From an uncultured Paracoccaceae bacterium (GTDB taxonomy: Bacteria; Pseudomonadota; Alphaproteobacteria; Rhodobacterales; Rhodobacteraceae), in assembly GCA_913061275.1 (NCBI GenBank), contig CAJXSR010000027.1, positions 1-46,378 of the forward strand: 46,378 bases of DNA. Reading direction: 5' to 3'. The notes below the pieces were generated by a model that worked only from the letters and a program-made list of their open reading frames with translations, had not been told where the DNA came from and searched no databases. The position numbers and the translations under genes were made by a program. Shown here one piece after another: positions 35,596 to 45,600 of the stretch. Each line of letters opens with the position of its first letter. Positions within the stretch are counted from its first letter, which is position 1.

Positions 35596-36001
35596 GCTGT
35601 TCTCCTTTATCATAGAGCAAGGTCAGCTAGACCTGCTACTGATCAAAGCCCGGGGCGTTCGGGCGAAGGAGGCGACACATCCAAGTGTGTCGGTCGTGAC
35701 AGTACCGCTCGTTGAGCCACTGAAGTCCAGTCATGTTTGCGCTTCGTGATAATTGGGTAACTATGGGCGGAAAGCGGTCATCCGCTGTAGATGTTAATGT
35801 TTGAGTCAGTAGCCAAGAAGCAGACATTCCAAGGATCATTCGTGACTTGTTAGGATCATAATTTCCTGCTGGCATAAACTTAGCCAAGCCGAGATAATGG
35901 GTATTATCAGTTACATAAGTTTGACAATTTGTTGCTTCTTGTAATAGCAATTAATGAATTCATAATTAATTTATAAGATCGCTCGAAAGACTGAGGCACT
36001 C
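35596..36001. other. intergenic region between the recombinase cassette and cbpA
   Basis: No supported gene. It holds dispersed-repeat copy D (35756-35787). A TTGACA at 35921-35926 with TAATAG at 35942-35947 (15-bp spacing, short) could be part of a cbpA promoter. No heat-shock sigma-32 box was recognised. Confidence 0.4.
35756..35787 (+). repeat. degenerate dispersed repeat, copy D
   Basis: It shares GGTAACTATGGGCGG-AAGC-G-CAT-CGCTG with 555-586. The stretch after it (about 35800-35830) has an AAGCAGACATTC-like end. It resembles other intergenic debris in this window. Confidence 0.45.
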
Positions 36002-36931
36002 ATGAACAATAATCCATATGCCACTCTTGGTGTAAAAAAAACGGCTACTGCAGAAGAGATCAAGAAATCTTACCGCAAAATAGCACGCACCAGCCATCCT
36101 GATTTAAATCCCGATGATACATCTGCCGAGGAACGTTTCAAAGAAGCGTCAGCGGCATATGATATATTGAAAGACCCGGAAACCCGTGGGCGATTTGATC
36201 GTGGCGAGATTGATGCCACAGGGGCTGAGCGGCATGACCGACAATTTTATCGAGAGCATGCTGAAGCTTCTGATAATCCTTATCGTTCAAATCAACAATA
36301 TGAGGGTTTTGGAGATGCATCCGACATCTTCGCCGAAATATTGCGCCAAAGGGGTCAAGGTGGGGCCAATAATTCAAGTCAAGGATTTAACAAACGCGGT
36401 CAGGACCGACTATACTCACTTGAAGTGACCTTCATGGATGCAGCGAACGGAGGTAAAACCCAAATTACGTTACCTAATGGAGGTATACTTGATGTTCAAA
36501 TTCCCCAGGGCATCGCAGATGGTCAGAAGATCCGTCTGCGCGGCAAAGGTGGGGCTGGTTTTGAAGGTGGTAAAGCTGGAGATGCGATTGTAACCTTATC
36601 GGTGCGTTCCCATCATATCTTTCGCCGTGATGGCAATGATATCATTATTACCCTTCCTATTACTCTGTACGAAGCGGTGTTAGGCGGTAAGGTCGAAGCA
36701 CCAACAATTGATGGCAGTGTTAAACTGACCATTCCTAAAGGAGCTAGCGACGGGCAGCTTTTGCGATTGCGCGGGCGCGGCGTCAAACCTGTTGGAGAGG
36801 CCACGCATGGAGATCAGCGGGTCGAGCTTCGAATTATGACACCAGATAAGATCGATGATGGGTTAAAAACGTTTATGGAAAGTTGGCGTGAAACAAACGC
36901 TTATGATCCACGTAAGGGGTTTGAAGTATGA
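36002..36931 (+). CDS. cbpA: DnaJ-class co-chaperone CbpA
   Basis: This 309-residue protein has an N-terminal J domain (3-68) with HPD at 32-34 and the two C-terminal DnaJ substrate-binding folds (about 130-300), without the central zinc-finger region of true DnaJ. This is the CbpA layout. It stimulates DnaK ATPase and helps fold proteins under stress. The ATG at 36002 is the only fitting start; the ribosome site is weak. Its stop overlaps cbpM (ATGA), a conserved pair. Confidence 0.93.
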   Translation: MNNNPYATLGVKKTATAEEIKKSYRKIARTSHPDLNPDDTSAEERFKEASAAYDILKDPETRGRFDRGEIDATGAERHDRQFYREHAEASDNPYRSNQQYEGFGDASDIFAEILRQRGQGGANNSSQGFNKRGQDRLYSLEVTFMDAANGGKTQITLPNGGILDVQIPQGIADGQKIRLRGKGGAGFEGGKAGDAIVTLSVRSHHIFRRDGNDIIITLPITLYEAVLGGKVEAPTIDGSVKLTIPKGASDGQLLRLRGRGVKPVGEATHGDQRVELRIMTPDKIDDGLKTFMESWRETNAYDPRKGFEV

Positions 36932-37269
36932 CAGAACGGTATTCAGAAGACGAAGCCATTTCAGCTGTGACACGCCTGACGCGTACACAATTAATGTCGT
37001 TTGTAGAGACTGAAATCATTATACCCATCCACACCGACAATGGGTTATCTTTTCGTCGTGTTGATTTAGTCAGAATGGAGCTTTTGTGTGAACTTTCAGA
37101 AAATTTCAACATTGAAGATGACGCACTTGGTATCGTCATTTCACTGATTGATCAGTTACATGATGTGCGCGGCGAGCTTCGTTCTCTTTTGGAGGTGATT
37201 AACGCAGAACCAACAAAGGTTCGTGAAAGAATTGGTAAAGCGCTGATCCGAAATCGCTCCGGCGCATAA
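36928..37269 (+). CDS. cbpM: chaperone modulator CbpM
   Basis: This 113-residue protein has the CbpM/MerR-like form: N-terminal helix-turn-helix-like part (LTRTQLMSFVETEIIIPI) and a helical C-terminus (LRSLLEVINAEP). CbpM binds the J domain of CbpA and inhibits its activity. The overlap of four bases with cbpA supports coupled translation. The family assignment rests on sequence style and context. Confidence 0.88.
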   Translation: MTERYSEDEAISAVTRLTRTQLMSFVETEIIIPIHTDNGLSFRRVDLVRMELLCELSENFNIEDDALGIVISLIDQLHDVRGELRSLLEVINAEPTKVRERIGKALIRNRSGA

Positions 37270-37467
37270 TACCTCTTGTATTAAATCATTAATTTCTGAT
37301 TTATCACAATCAAGCATTCGGCGTGTTATGTACTATATCTGAAAAAGGGCGGAAACTCATTATATTCAAACGCCATACTGTGCTCCTTTCACCAACATAC
37401 CCCAGGTGCACACCGTTGATGTCAAGTTTCCTATTAGTTTCTGCGATATCAAACGGCTTCCAGCGTT

Positions 37468-37481
37468 TTGATCTAAGTCAA
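37468..37481. promoter_or_regulatory. FNR/Crp-family box (TTGA-N6-TCAA)
   Basis: TTGATCTAAGTCAA is close to the FNR/FnrL consensus TTGAT-N4-ATCAA and to Dnr/NnrR boxes. It lies 82 bp before the cytochrome c start at 37564, a reasonable activator position. Low oxygen or nitric oxide control is inferred from similarity only. Confidence 0.6.
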
Positions 37482-37563
37482 GGAACAATGCCTCACAGAT
37501 TGATACAAATGTGAAATAAATGCAGACAATATAATAATGATGCAAAAACAGAGGATGGAACGG

Positions 37564-37968
37564 ATGTTGATACGGTTGACAATGGCTATCTTAGCCACAA
37601 TCGGTACGGCTTCAGCGCAGGAACCAGATACTAAGGATGGGCGGATTCTCTACATGAGCCATTGCTTGCAATGCCATGGCATTGATGCCAAAGGCGATGG
37701 GCCGATGGCCGAGATGTTAGCTATCGATACGCCCGACCTGAGCGGCTTGGCCTTGCGCAACGACGGCGCTTTCCCAACAGAGGCTGTCGCGAGGCAAATC
37801 GACGGACGCGCGCAGATACTCGCTCATGGTGGAGACATGCCGATTTTCGGGCCATTTCTGGACAGCGATCAGTATGTAGCCCTGCGTTTGCCAACTGGGC
37901 AGCCGATGATGACAAGTCTGCCACTGGCCAATCTGGTGGTATATCTGGAATTGATCCAGGGAAAGTAA
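37564..37968 (+). CDS. periplasmic c-type cytochrome
   Basis: This 134-residue protein has a signal peptide (1-18, cut after ASA), one haem-c motif CLQCH at 34-38 and a likely axial methionine M92 in GGDMPIFGPF. It is a single-haem class-I cytochrome with an open C-terminus VVYLELIQGK. I start at 37564 because AGGA lies 8 nt before it; ATGs at 37537 and 37555 add a charged tail before the signal. An FNR-type box upstream suggests expression at low oxygen. No oxidase or nitrogen-oxide reductase is nearby, so its partner is unknown. Confidence 0.87.
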   Translation: MLIRLTMAILATIGTASAQEPDTKDGRILYMSHCLQCHGIDAKGDGPMAEMLAIDTPDLSGLALRNDGAFPTEAVARQIDGRAQILAHGGDMPIFGPFLDSDQYVALRLPTGQPMMTSLPLANLVVYLELIQGK

Positions 37969-38649
37969 GCACGAGCGCTAATGCCGCGCACACGAACTAC
38001 CTGTTATTTCTGGAATGGAGCTCTTCGAGTTTACCCAAGGCATCGCTATAATTCTCTGTGACGACGTACAATGTGATCGCGGTGGCGTAGATTTTTGTCC
38101 GTAAGATTCCCTTTGCCCGCTTGGCCGGCATTCCAATGCTTACGATGAACCAGAAATCCTCCGTTAGCTAAACCTTAAATCTGTCCCACGAGTGCTGACG
38201 TCAGACAACTAAACCGACATGAATCGTGTAGCGAGATTTGCAATGTGGGTCGCCGCGAGAAGCACGAAAGGCAGGTTTACAGTTCAATATAGGATTAAAG
38301 CTAAAGGCAGCAATGGGCCGTTATCCATGTTGTGTCGCTCCGCCGTTGCTTGCCAATTAGTATGGCATTGGTAAACATGCATATTACAGATTCAATTGAA
38401 CTGAAATTGTTATTTGGCGAATTGTTAACTGGTTGTTTCAGACAGTTTTGAGAAACCCGTCATTTGCGGGTTAAATTATCTGGCCATCAAGGCCTAAACA
38501 CTTTCTTAGCAAATAGCGCTATTTGGATCCATAGGCGCTGACGACGAACAGTGTTTTGCTTTTTGTCAAGCAATACAATGTACTTTTTATAATATGACAA
38601 TGCCTTCCGCAGGCATACGCTGGCGCGGCCGTAGGATCGCTAAAACTTG
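37969..38649. other. 680-bp region without a convincing gene
   Basis: A 44-codon ORF on the minus strand (38131-37997, MPAKRAKGILRTKIYATAIT...) reads as plausible protein, and its frame stays protein-like a little upstream, so it may be a gene remnant; I recognise no family. A GCAGCAATGGGCCGTT core at about 38307-38322 resembles the dispersed repeats. A stem AACCCG/CGGGTT is at about 38454-38472 and a perfect 16-bp palindrome at 38510-38525. Confidence 0.4.
38510..38525. repeat. 16-bp perfect palindrome
   Basis: CAAATAGCGCTATTTG is perfectly self-complementary. It lies 125 bp past the end of the leftward SDR gene, in non-coding sequence. It could be a protein-binding site; it has no T-run, so it is not a standard terminator. 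Confidence 0.6.
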
Positions 38650-39438
38650 TCAAGCGCCGACAACCGCCTGACTTGCAGACATACCACCGTCTATTGTCAA
38701 AACCGTGCCGCTAACAAAGCGGGCACGCGGACTAACAAAAAATCGCACAGCGTTGGCAATGTCTTCTGAATTAGCGACCGCGCCACCGGGTTGGTCGGCG
38801 TACATTTCACGCCATTTTTCGGCATCGCCAAGTTCTCTGGCAGCTTGTAAGCGTAAGAATTTTTCGCCGCGCTCGTTCTCCATATCTCCGGGATTAATGC
38901 CCAAAACACGGATGCCATCATTCAAACTGGTGCCACCAAGTGCCCGCGTTAATGTGATCAAAGCACCGTTAGCTGTAATTCCGGCGGCATAATCGGAGGG
39001 GGTTTGATTGCCGGCCGTTCCGCAAATGTTGAGGATCACACCACCGTCGCGCGCTTTCATATGGTCATAAATATTGCGCATCATATTGATGTACCCAAAG
39101 ACTTTCAGATCCCAAGACGAACGCCATAAGTCGTCTGAAACTTCCGCGAGGCTGCCGCCGGGAATAGCACCGGCATTATTCACCAGGATGTCTATTTCAG
39201 CACATTTATTTGCAAGTGCGCGAGTGTCATCGCTTTGCGATAAGTCACATGGGTGGATGTCGACCGAAACTGAAAATTCAGAAATGAGCTGCTGGCGGGC
39301 GGCGGCCAATTGATCTGCATTTCGGGCCGCAATGTGCAGATTAACACCTTCGGCAGCTAACCCTTTTGCAACCGCATATCCAATTCCTTTGGAGCCGCCT
39401 GTGATCAAAGCAGTTTTGCCGGTGAGTTCTAAATTCAT
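38650..39438 (-). CDS. short-chain dehydrogenase/reductase lacking the standard catalytic lysine
   Basis: This 262-residue protein has the SDR cofactor motif TGGSKGIG (13-20) and NNAG (87-90). The active site is unusual: Y150 is present in PSDYAAGITANG, but the YxxxK lysine position is I154, and the region where the catalytic serine normally lies reads ILNICGTAG (135-143). Related SDRs with YxxG-type sites exist, so it may be a divergent enzyme branch rather than a damaged one. AAGGAGG precedes the ATG at 39438. The DMSP-lyase-family gene lies 39 bp upstream on the same strand, so both are probably one transcript. The substrate is unknown. Confidence 0.85.
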   Translation of the reverse strand: MNLELTGKTALITGGSKGIGYAVAKGLAAEGVNLHIAARNADQLAAARQQLISEFSVSVDIHPCDLSQSDDTRALANKCAEIDILVNNAGAIPGGSLAEVSDDLWRSSWDLKVFGYINMMRNIYDHMKARDGGVILNICGTAGNQTPSDYAAGITANGALITLTRALGGTSLNDGIRVLGINPGDMENERGEKFLRLQAARELGDAEKWREMYADQPGGAVANSEDIANAVRFFVSPRARFVSGTVLTIDGGMSASQAVVGA

Positions 39439-39477
39439 GTTAGCCTCCTTTATTGTCTGGTCATCGTCGCTTGATAC

Positions 39478-40086
39478 TTATGCTTTTGGATCTTCCAATA
39501 ATCTATACGTATCAACATCGATATTGCCGCTCCAACGCCAAAAAGCCAAAAGAGGTGCGTCAAATATTTTAAACGCATGAGGCATATATGGCGTATGATG
39601 GATTATTTTACCGGGCCCATAGGTCTCGGTCACGTCGCCAGCCGTCCATTCGGCTTGGCCCTGTAATATGATATAAGTCTCAGCCGCTTCGTGATTATGA
39701 AGTTGATAGTATGAATTTGGCGTTTGCATATAGAGCCCGGCGCGCAGAGAATTATGCTCGATAAATTGTCCCGGACCCATTAGAGACACAGCCGTGAAAT
39801 GACGCGAAACCGAGCTGGGCGCGTAGTCGTCCAGTATTGACGTTGCTGCCCAATGCAAAACCGGATGCGCTTGGCGAACAGCAACAGCCCCTGGGTGAAC
39901 TGCCGAACGCAATCCGCTTTGGATCATGTCGTCCAGAACGTAAGGTGTTGCAAGCGCAGGCGCACCATTGCCGATGGCATCCCTTAGCGCTATCGAGGTT
40001 TGCAATGCCTTGTCAGTGCCTTCTAAGTCAAACAGAGCAGCCATCTCTGAGAGCATGTTGTAAAAGGCAGCTTCATTAGCATCCAT
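39478..40086 (-). CDS. cupin of the dimethylsulfoniopropionate lyase family (DddQ-like)
   Basis: This 202-residue protein has a helical N-terminal half and a C-terminal cupin like those of DddQ and relatives. The metal-binding pattern is H130 and H132 (YYQLHNHEAAETY), E136, the likely catalytic Y138, and H170 in IIHHTPYMPHAF. LQGQAEW and ending AFWRWSG also match the family style. DddQ cleaves DMSP to dimethyl sulfide and acrylate, a common Roseobacter trait. Family membership is likely, but DMSP activity is not proven: some members act on other substrates. The ATG at 40086 has only a weak ribosome site. The adjacent SDR may use the product of this enzyme. Confidence 0.72.
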   Translation of the reverse strand: MDANEAAFYNMLSEMAALFDLEGTDKALQTSIALRDAIGNGAPALATPYVLDDMIQSGLRSAVHPGAVAVRQAHPVLHWAATSILDDYAPSSVSRHFTAVSLMGPGQFIEHNSLRAGLYMQTPNSYYQLHNHEAAETYIILQGQAEWTAGDVTETYGPGKIIHHTPYMPHAFKIFDAPLLAFWRWSGNIDVDTYRLLEDPKA

Positions 40087-40644
40087 GATGAGATCCGATT
40101 ATGTCGACACCAACAGTATTGGTTCAAGTAACCTAAATGGATCATGTGCCCTGTCAATCATTATCGGATAGCTTGGAGAATGGAATTAAGCAGGAGGTTT
40201 TACTTCAACAAAGATAATATCAAGTCCTTGGCCTGCCCGAAGATAGTCAATGTCGGTATGGGTCGGAAGTGGATTTGTTCAGAAGGGCGTGAAGGAGACG
40301 TTCGCTATGGGTGCTAATATTTAAGTCGAGTTCAACAAAGCTGACATCCACATGAAATGTTTGCGTGGAAATTTAACCATTGGCGGTTTGCGGACATAGC
40401 TTATGAGTCCTTTAATACTTCACTCGATTAGTCTTTTTAGTTATTGAAAGGAACAGGAATTAATATGAAAATAAGGACGAATGGATGTGCTGATAGACAT
40501 GTAAAGGGTATCGCCAGAGCGCCATCCAATTCAACACCTATTGGCGGATAAATTCATGAGCGTGAGAGCTTATAATGCGATTACCTCCTTAGCTGGAACT
40601 AACCCTCTTGTTTTTCTTTCCATATTCAGAATGTAAAGTTTACA
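40087..40644. other. intergenic region before tamA
   Basis: It holds a repeat-like piece, GGCGGTTTGCGGACAT at 40382-40397, matching the end of copy B. A 28-codon ORF at 40465-40551 (MKIRTNGCADRHV...), with AAAGGAACAGG upstream, has no recognised family and may be chance. No clear promoter for tamA is recognised. Confidence 0.35.
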
Positions 40645-40746
40645 ATGATGGTATTTGCCTCTTTTAATCAGTTCCAGTTTCATGGGATATACATTCATGT
40701 CTGGCCACGATCGATACTACAAACAAATGAAAATCAGGATGCATTT

Positions 40747-42600
40747 ATGGCTAAATACAATAGCTTAAATGGATACAGAATTATGAGTTTTGAAAAGCTG
40801 GCCGTGCGATTTTCATGGATTTTATTCGTTTTTACAACCATATCCGCGCAATTATTAACGATAACGCCTGCATTTACACAGTCATCACTAATTAAATACT
40901 CTGTGAAAGAAGCGTTACTGGTTCAAGTTCAATCGATTTCTCTACTCGCAAAAGTAATAAATTTACCAACCAGTTCGGATGTAGAGATATTGGCAGCAGC
41001 ACAAGCCGATTATCAACGTATTATTCTTACACTTTACGAAAGTGGATATTACAACGCATCTATAAACATTCGAATTAATGGCCGCGAAGCCGCAGGATAT
41101 TCGCCATTCGATAAAATAGGCACTGTCAAATCTGCAGAAATTACTGTGAATGAAGGGCGTGTATTTTTGTTTGGAGCGGCGAAAATAACTCCATTACCAG
41201 AAGCAATAAAACTATCCCCTGAGTTTGCTTCAGGTCAAATTGCCAGATCACCAGTGATAGGTAAAGCCACTGATGTGGCCATAAATGGATGGCGTGAACA
41301 TGGCAGACCAAAGGCTAAAATATCGGGTCAAAACCTGACTGCGGATCATGCAGCAAGCCGGTTGGATGTCAGAATTCAAATTGAACCCGGAAGTGCGGCA
41401 AAATTTGGTACGCTGATTGTTACTGGAAATGAACGCATGCGTCCCAATCGTATTCGCAAAATAACTGGTTTGCCTGAGGGCGAGATTTTTACACTGTCTG
41501 AATTGAGAAAAGCGGCTGATCGTTTGCGGGAAACGGGAATTTTTTCAAGCGTTAGATTGATTGAAGCAGATGAAATTTCGGCCGAAGGTTATCTGGATGT
41601 GACGGCAGATGTGGTTGAGACGAAACTACGGCGCATCGGGGTTGGTGCGTCCATATCTACCGATGAAGGGGCATCTTTTGAAGGGTATTGGTTGCATCGA
41701 AATTTGCAAGGTGGTGGCGAACAGTTGCGCTTTGACGCAAACGTTTCAGGGATAGCTGGTGAAACCAGCGGTGTGGATTATGAAATAGGGGCCACTTTAA
41801 TCAGGCCTGCAACCTTCACACCAGACACGCGTGCAGCCTTAAATGTAAATTTTGGACGCGATGTAGAGCCAAATTACACGTTACAGGATTTTTCGATTGG
41901 TTTGAATTTTGATCACCGCTTTTCTGATACGCTCACTGGATCGTTCGGTGTTGCCTATAGTAATATTGATACGGTAGATGTTTTTGGTCAGCGAAATTTT
42001 AGCCTGCTTAACTTTCCCATTGGAGTGGCTAACGATACCAGAAATGATAGGTTATCAGCAAGCGATGGTTTTTTTCTGTCGTTGGATATCAGCCCATTTT
42101 TGGACTTGAAAGAAACGCACTCTGGTGCGCGCGTAACATTTGATGGACGTTCCTATAAAGGCTTAGGTGCAGAAAAGAACACTGTATTGGCAGGGCGGCT
42201 TCAATTTGGTTCCTTGATCGGACCAGATTTACAGAATGTACCTTCTGATTATTTATTCTACTCAGGTGGTGGGGGTACTGTTCGCGGGCAAGATTTTCAA
42301 TCTTTGGGCGTCACGCTACCAGGTGGACAAACAGTTGGTGGTAAATCATTTGTTGGAATTAGTGCGGAATTGCGAACACCAATCAAGAATAAGCTCGATG
42401 GTGTGCTCTTTGCCGATTTTGGATATATTGGGCGTAACTCTGCATTGGGAACCAATGGGGATAGCCATGCAGGTATGGGTTTTGGTCTAAGATTTAAAAC
42501 AGGTATTGGCCCCATACGTTTTGATATAGCAGTTCCAGCTAACCGTGGGTCGAAGTTAGATAATTTGAATTTTTACATTGGAATTGGGCAAGCGTTTTGA
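40747..42600 (+). CDS. tamA: outer-membrane assembly protein TamA (BamA/Omp85 family)
   Basis: This 617-residue protein (from the chosen start) has a signal segment (FSWILFVFTTISAQLLTITPAFTQ), a periplasmic POTRA region (about 50-295) and a C-terminal Omp85 beta-barrel ending in the aromatic YIGIGQAF. TamA, with TamB, helps insert or export outer-membrane proteins and move lipids. I start at 40747, where AGGA lies 7 nt upstream; the frame is open to 40645, and 40783 (MSFEKLAVRFSW) gives a more ordinary signal peptide, so the start is uncertain. The stop overlaps the tamB TTG start by four bases, confirming the TamA-TamB pair. Confidence 0.92.
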   Translation: MAKYNSLNGYRIMSFEKLAVRFSWILFVFTTISAQLLTITPAFTQSSLIKYSVKEALLVQVQSISLLAKVINLPTSSDVEILAAAQADYQRIILTLYESGYYNASINIRINGREAAGYSPFDKIGTVKSAEITVNEGRVFLFGAAKITPLPEAIKLSPEFASGQIARSPVIGKATDVAINGWREHGRPKAKISGQNLTADHAASRLDVRIQIEPGSAAKFGTLIVTGNERMRPNRIRKITGLPEGEIFTLSELRKAADRLRETGIFSSVRLIEADEISAEGYLDVTADVVETKLRRIGVGASISTDEGASFEGYWLHRNLQGGGEQLRFDANVSGIAGETSGVDYEIGATLIRPATFTPDTRAALNVNFGRDVEPNYTLQDFSIGLNFDHRFSDTLTGSFGVAYSNIDTVDVFGQRNFSLLNFPIGVANDTRNDRLSASDGFFLSLDISPFLDLKETHSGARVTFDGRSYKGLGAEKNTVLAGRLQFGSLIGPDLQNVPSDYLFYSGGGGTVRGQDFQSLGVTLPGGQTVGGKSFVGISAELRTPIKNKLDGVLFADFGYIGRNSALGTNGDSHAGMGFGLRFKTGIGPIRFDIAVPANRGSKLDNLNFYIGIGQAF

Positions 42601-45600
42601 GCCGTCTTATTTACAAACTCTACTTTATTTATGCATTTTTTATATGCGCCACGCAACTTTATGCTCAAGACGCAGAAAAATCTTACCTGGAAGCACTATT
42701 AGAATCCACTCTGTCTTCACCAGACATGATGGTCAGTGTGACTGGTCTGGAGGGTGCGTTCAGTTCATCTGCTAAAGTTGCAAAGATTAACATTTCAGAC
42801 TCCGATGGCGTCTGGTTGAGTATCGAAAGTGCCGAACTGGATTGGACGCGATCTGCATTATTGCAAAAACAGGTGGAAATCGAAACTCTATCCGCAGGTA
42901 AAATTACGGTTTTTCGAAAGTCAGTACAAAGCAAAAGCGCGCCTTCGCCAGAAGCTGGTACATTTCGCGTGCCAGAGTTGCCCGTATCCGTAAATATTCA
43001 AAACATCACGGCAAAGGAACTGGTGTTAAAGAAGCCAATTCTTGGTCGCGCTGCCAGGTTACAATTGGCGGGGCGCATAGAAATCGTGGATGGAAATTTT
43101 GATGTCGCGATAAAAGCGGATAACCTGGATAATGCTGGTGTGTTTGATTTAAAAGCTGTTTTTGACCCTCGCGAAGAAACAATACTACTCTCTTTGAGGG
43201 CAGAAGAAGCTTCAAACGGTCTGATCGTCAATGCGCTTGATATTCCCAACAAACCGTCCCTATCAATCAATTTAATGGGTCAAGGTCCGCAGGCTGCCTT
43301 TAAAACGGATATTAAAATTTCAACAAATGGTAGTGACCGGTTGGAAGGGCAGGTTATAATCTCACCCAATATTTTCGAAGGCAAGTCAGATGGCGTTCAA
43401 ATTATAGCAGACTTGGCAGGTAATTTAGCACCATTGTTTGAAATTCAATACCAGCGTTTCTTTGGACAGCGTGCCAGTTTGAATGCAATTGCAAAATGGC
43501 GTAAAAATGGTGAACTTGCTATTTCGAATTTAGACATAAAAACAGCCGCTCTAAGCATAGAAGGGCTGCTAGATCTGGCGTCTGATCGAACGCCTACGCG
43601 GTTCAATCTGAAAACTACTATCAAGAATCAAGATGGCCTTCCTGTATTGCTACCACTTACTGGACCTGAAACACATATAACTTCAGCAGAGCTTGCGTTA
43701 GATTATGATGCCCAAAAACCTTGGTCTGGTAGCCTTCAAGTTATGGAGTTGTCGCGTGATGGTTTATCCGTTGGTGATATTCAGTTAGAAGGTTCAGGCG
43801 AAATTCTGAACGCGTTTTCGATCAAATCACAGTCAGATTTATTATTTTCCGCCAAACTAAAAGCGATTGCGACATCAATCACACATACAAACACCGATTT
43901 GGATCAGGCAATTGGGAAAGATATTCGCGCAACTGGGAATGTATTATTTAAAAAGGGGGAACCTGTTCTCATATCTGAGCTGATGCTTTCAGACGGCAAT
44001 ATCAGTGCAGGTTTTAACGGCCAAATTGAAGGGCTGGAAACTGCACTACAAACCAGCGGAGAATTATCCGTTGAGATCGCAGATATATCTGTACTTTCAA
44101 AAATTGTTGCTCAGGATCTCAAGGGTGAAATTAACCTGAGTACCAGTGGAAATGTCACCCCGCTAACAGGGGCATTCGATTTAGAGATTGAAACGATCGG
44201 ACGTGCTGTCTCATTAGGAAGTTCAGGAATAGACCCTTTGTTAAAAGGAACCAGTACGGTGAATGTTTCGATCAAGCGGACTGAGGATGGGCTTTTCTTT
44301 GAGAAACTCACTTTATCAAATTCCCAGCTATCCGCAGAGGCTGGCGGGCAACTGCAAGATGATCAGGCAATAGTTAACCTTAGCGCCAGAGTAAATGATA
44401 TCAGTGTTATTTCTGATGCTTTGACAGGTCCGTTAAATGTGGATGGTTCCTTAAACCAAAATGGAAATACCATATTGGTTACGATGAAATCAAAAGGGAT
44501 AGGCGGGGTACAGGTTGATGTTTCTGGCACAATTCCTGTAACTGATGGTGCTTGGAACTTGCGTGTGAATGGTGTCGCACCGCTTGCTTTGGCAGATCAA
44601 TTTTTAACAAGCAGCTCTGCCAAAGCACGTGGGGCTGTTCAGTTCAATTTGGCGTTAAACGGATCGCCGTCTTTACAATATATTTCTGGAAAAATTTCAA
44701 CAAACGGAGCGAGTATAGCATTACCCACGCAAAGCCTGTCTGTTGACGATGTTATTGCGACAGCGAACATCACAAAAGGTATAGCTATTACGCGTGTTTC
44801 CGCATCGCTTTCGACAGGAGGGCAGGTCAATAGCGAAGGTCAAATATCGCTTAACCAACAGCAAGGGTTCCCAACAGACTTGAAGATGCAATTGATCAAC
44901 GTAATTCAAAGGGATCGCAATTTTTACAAGACAACACTTAATGGGAAAATTGCATTGACTGGACCAGTATTATTGGGGCCAAAGCTGAGTGGGCAAATTA
45001 ATCTGAAGGATACTGAGCTTAATTTGCAAGGAACTGCCGCACCAAAACTTAGGTTTATTCCTGAGATGGTTCACATAAACGAACGCGAAGCTTCGCGGGT
45101 AACACGCCAGCGTGCAGGATTAGTTGCAACAACTGATACTGGATCATCGAAAAGTCGCGCATTGAAACTTGATGTTGTGGTCAATTCTCCGACACGCATT
45201 TTTATTCGTGGTCGCGGATTGGATGCTGAACTTGGAGGGCAGTTTCGGTTGACAGGTACAACGCAATCTGTTGCCCCAATTGGTACTTTTAATCTAATTC
45301 GCGGACGCTTGGATATTTTAGGAAAACGTCTAACGCTAACCGAAGGTAATATTTCGTTGGCAGGTGCTTTGGACCCAAGGGTTAGGATCGTCGCTGCGAC
45401 CACTTCGAACGAGTATGAATTATCAGTCATCATTTCTGGATTGGTGTCCGACCCTCAGTTCACATTTGCATCATCTCCTGAGTTGCCAGAAGATGAAGTT
45501 GTCGCACAAATATTCTTTGGCCGTGGGCTAGATCAAATTTCTCCATTCCAAGCATTCCAACTTGCCTCTGCCGTAAGAGAATTAACTGGCAAAGGGGGAC

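Noticed and set aside
36928-37269. MerR-type transcription regulator
   Set aside because: The four-base overlap with cbpA and its small size fit the modulator CbpM better.
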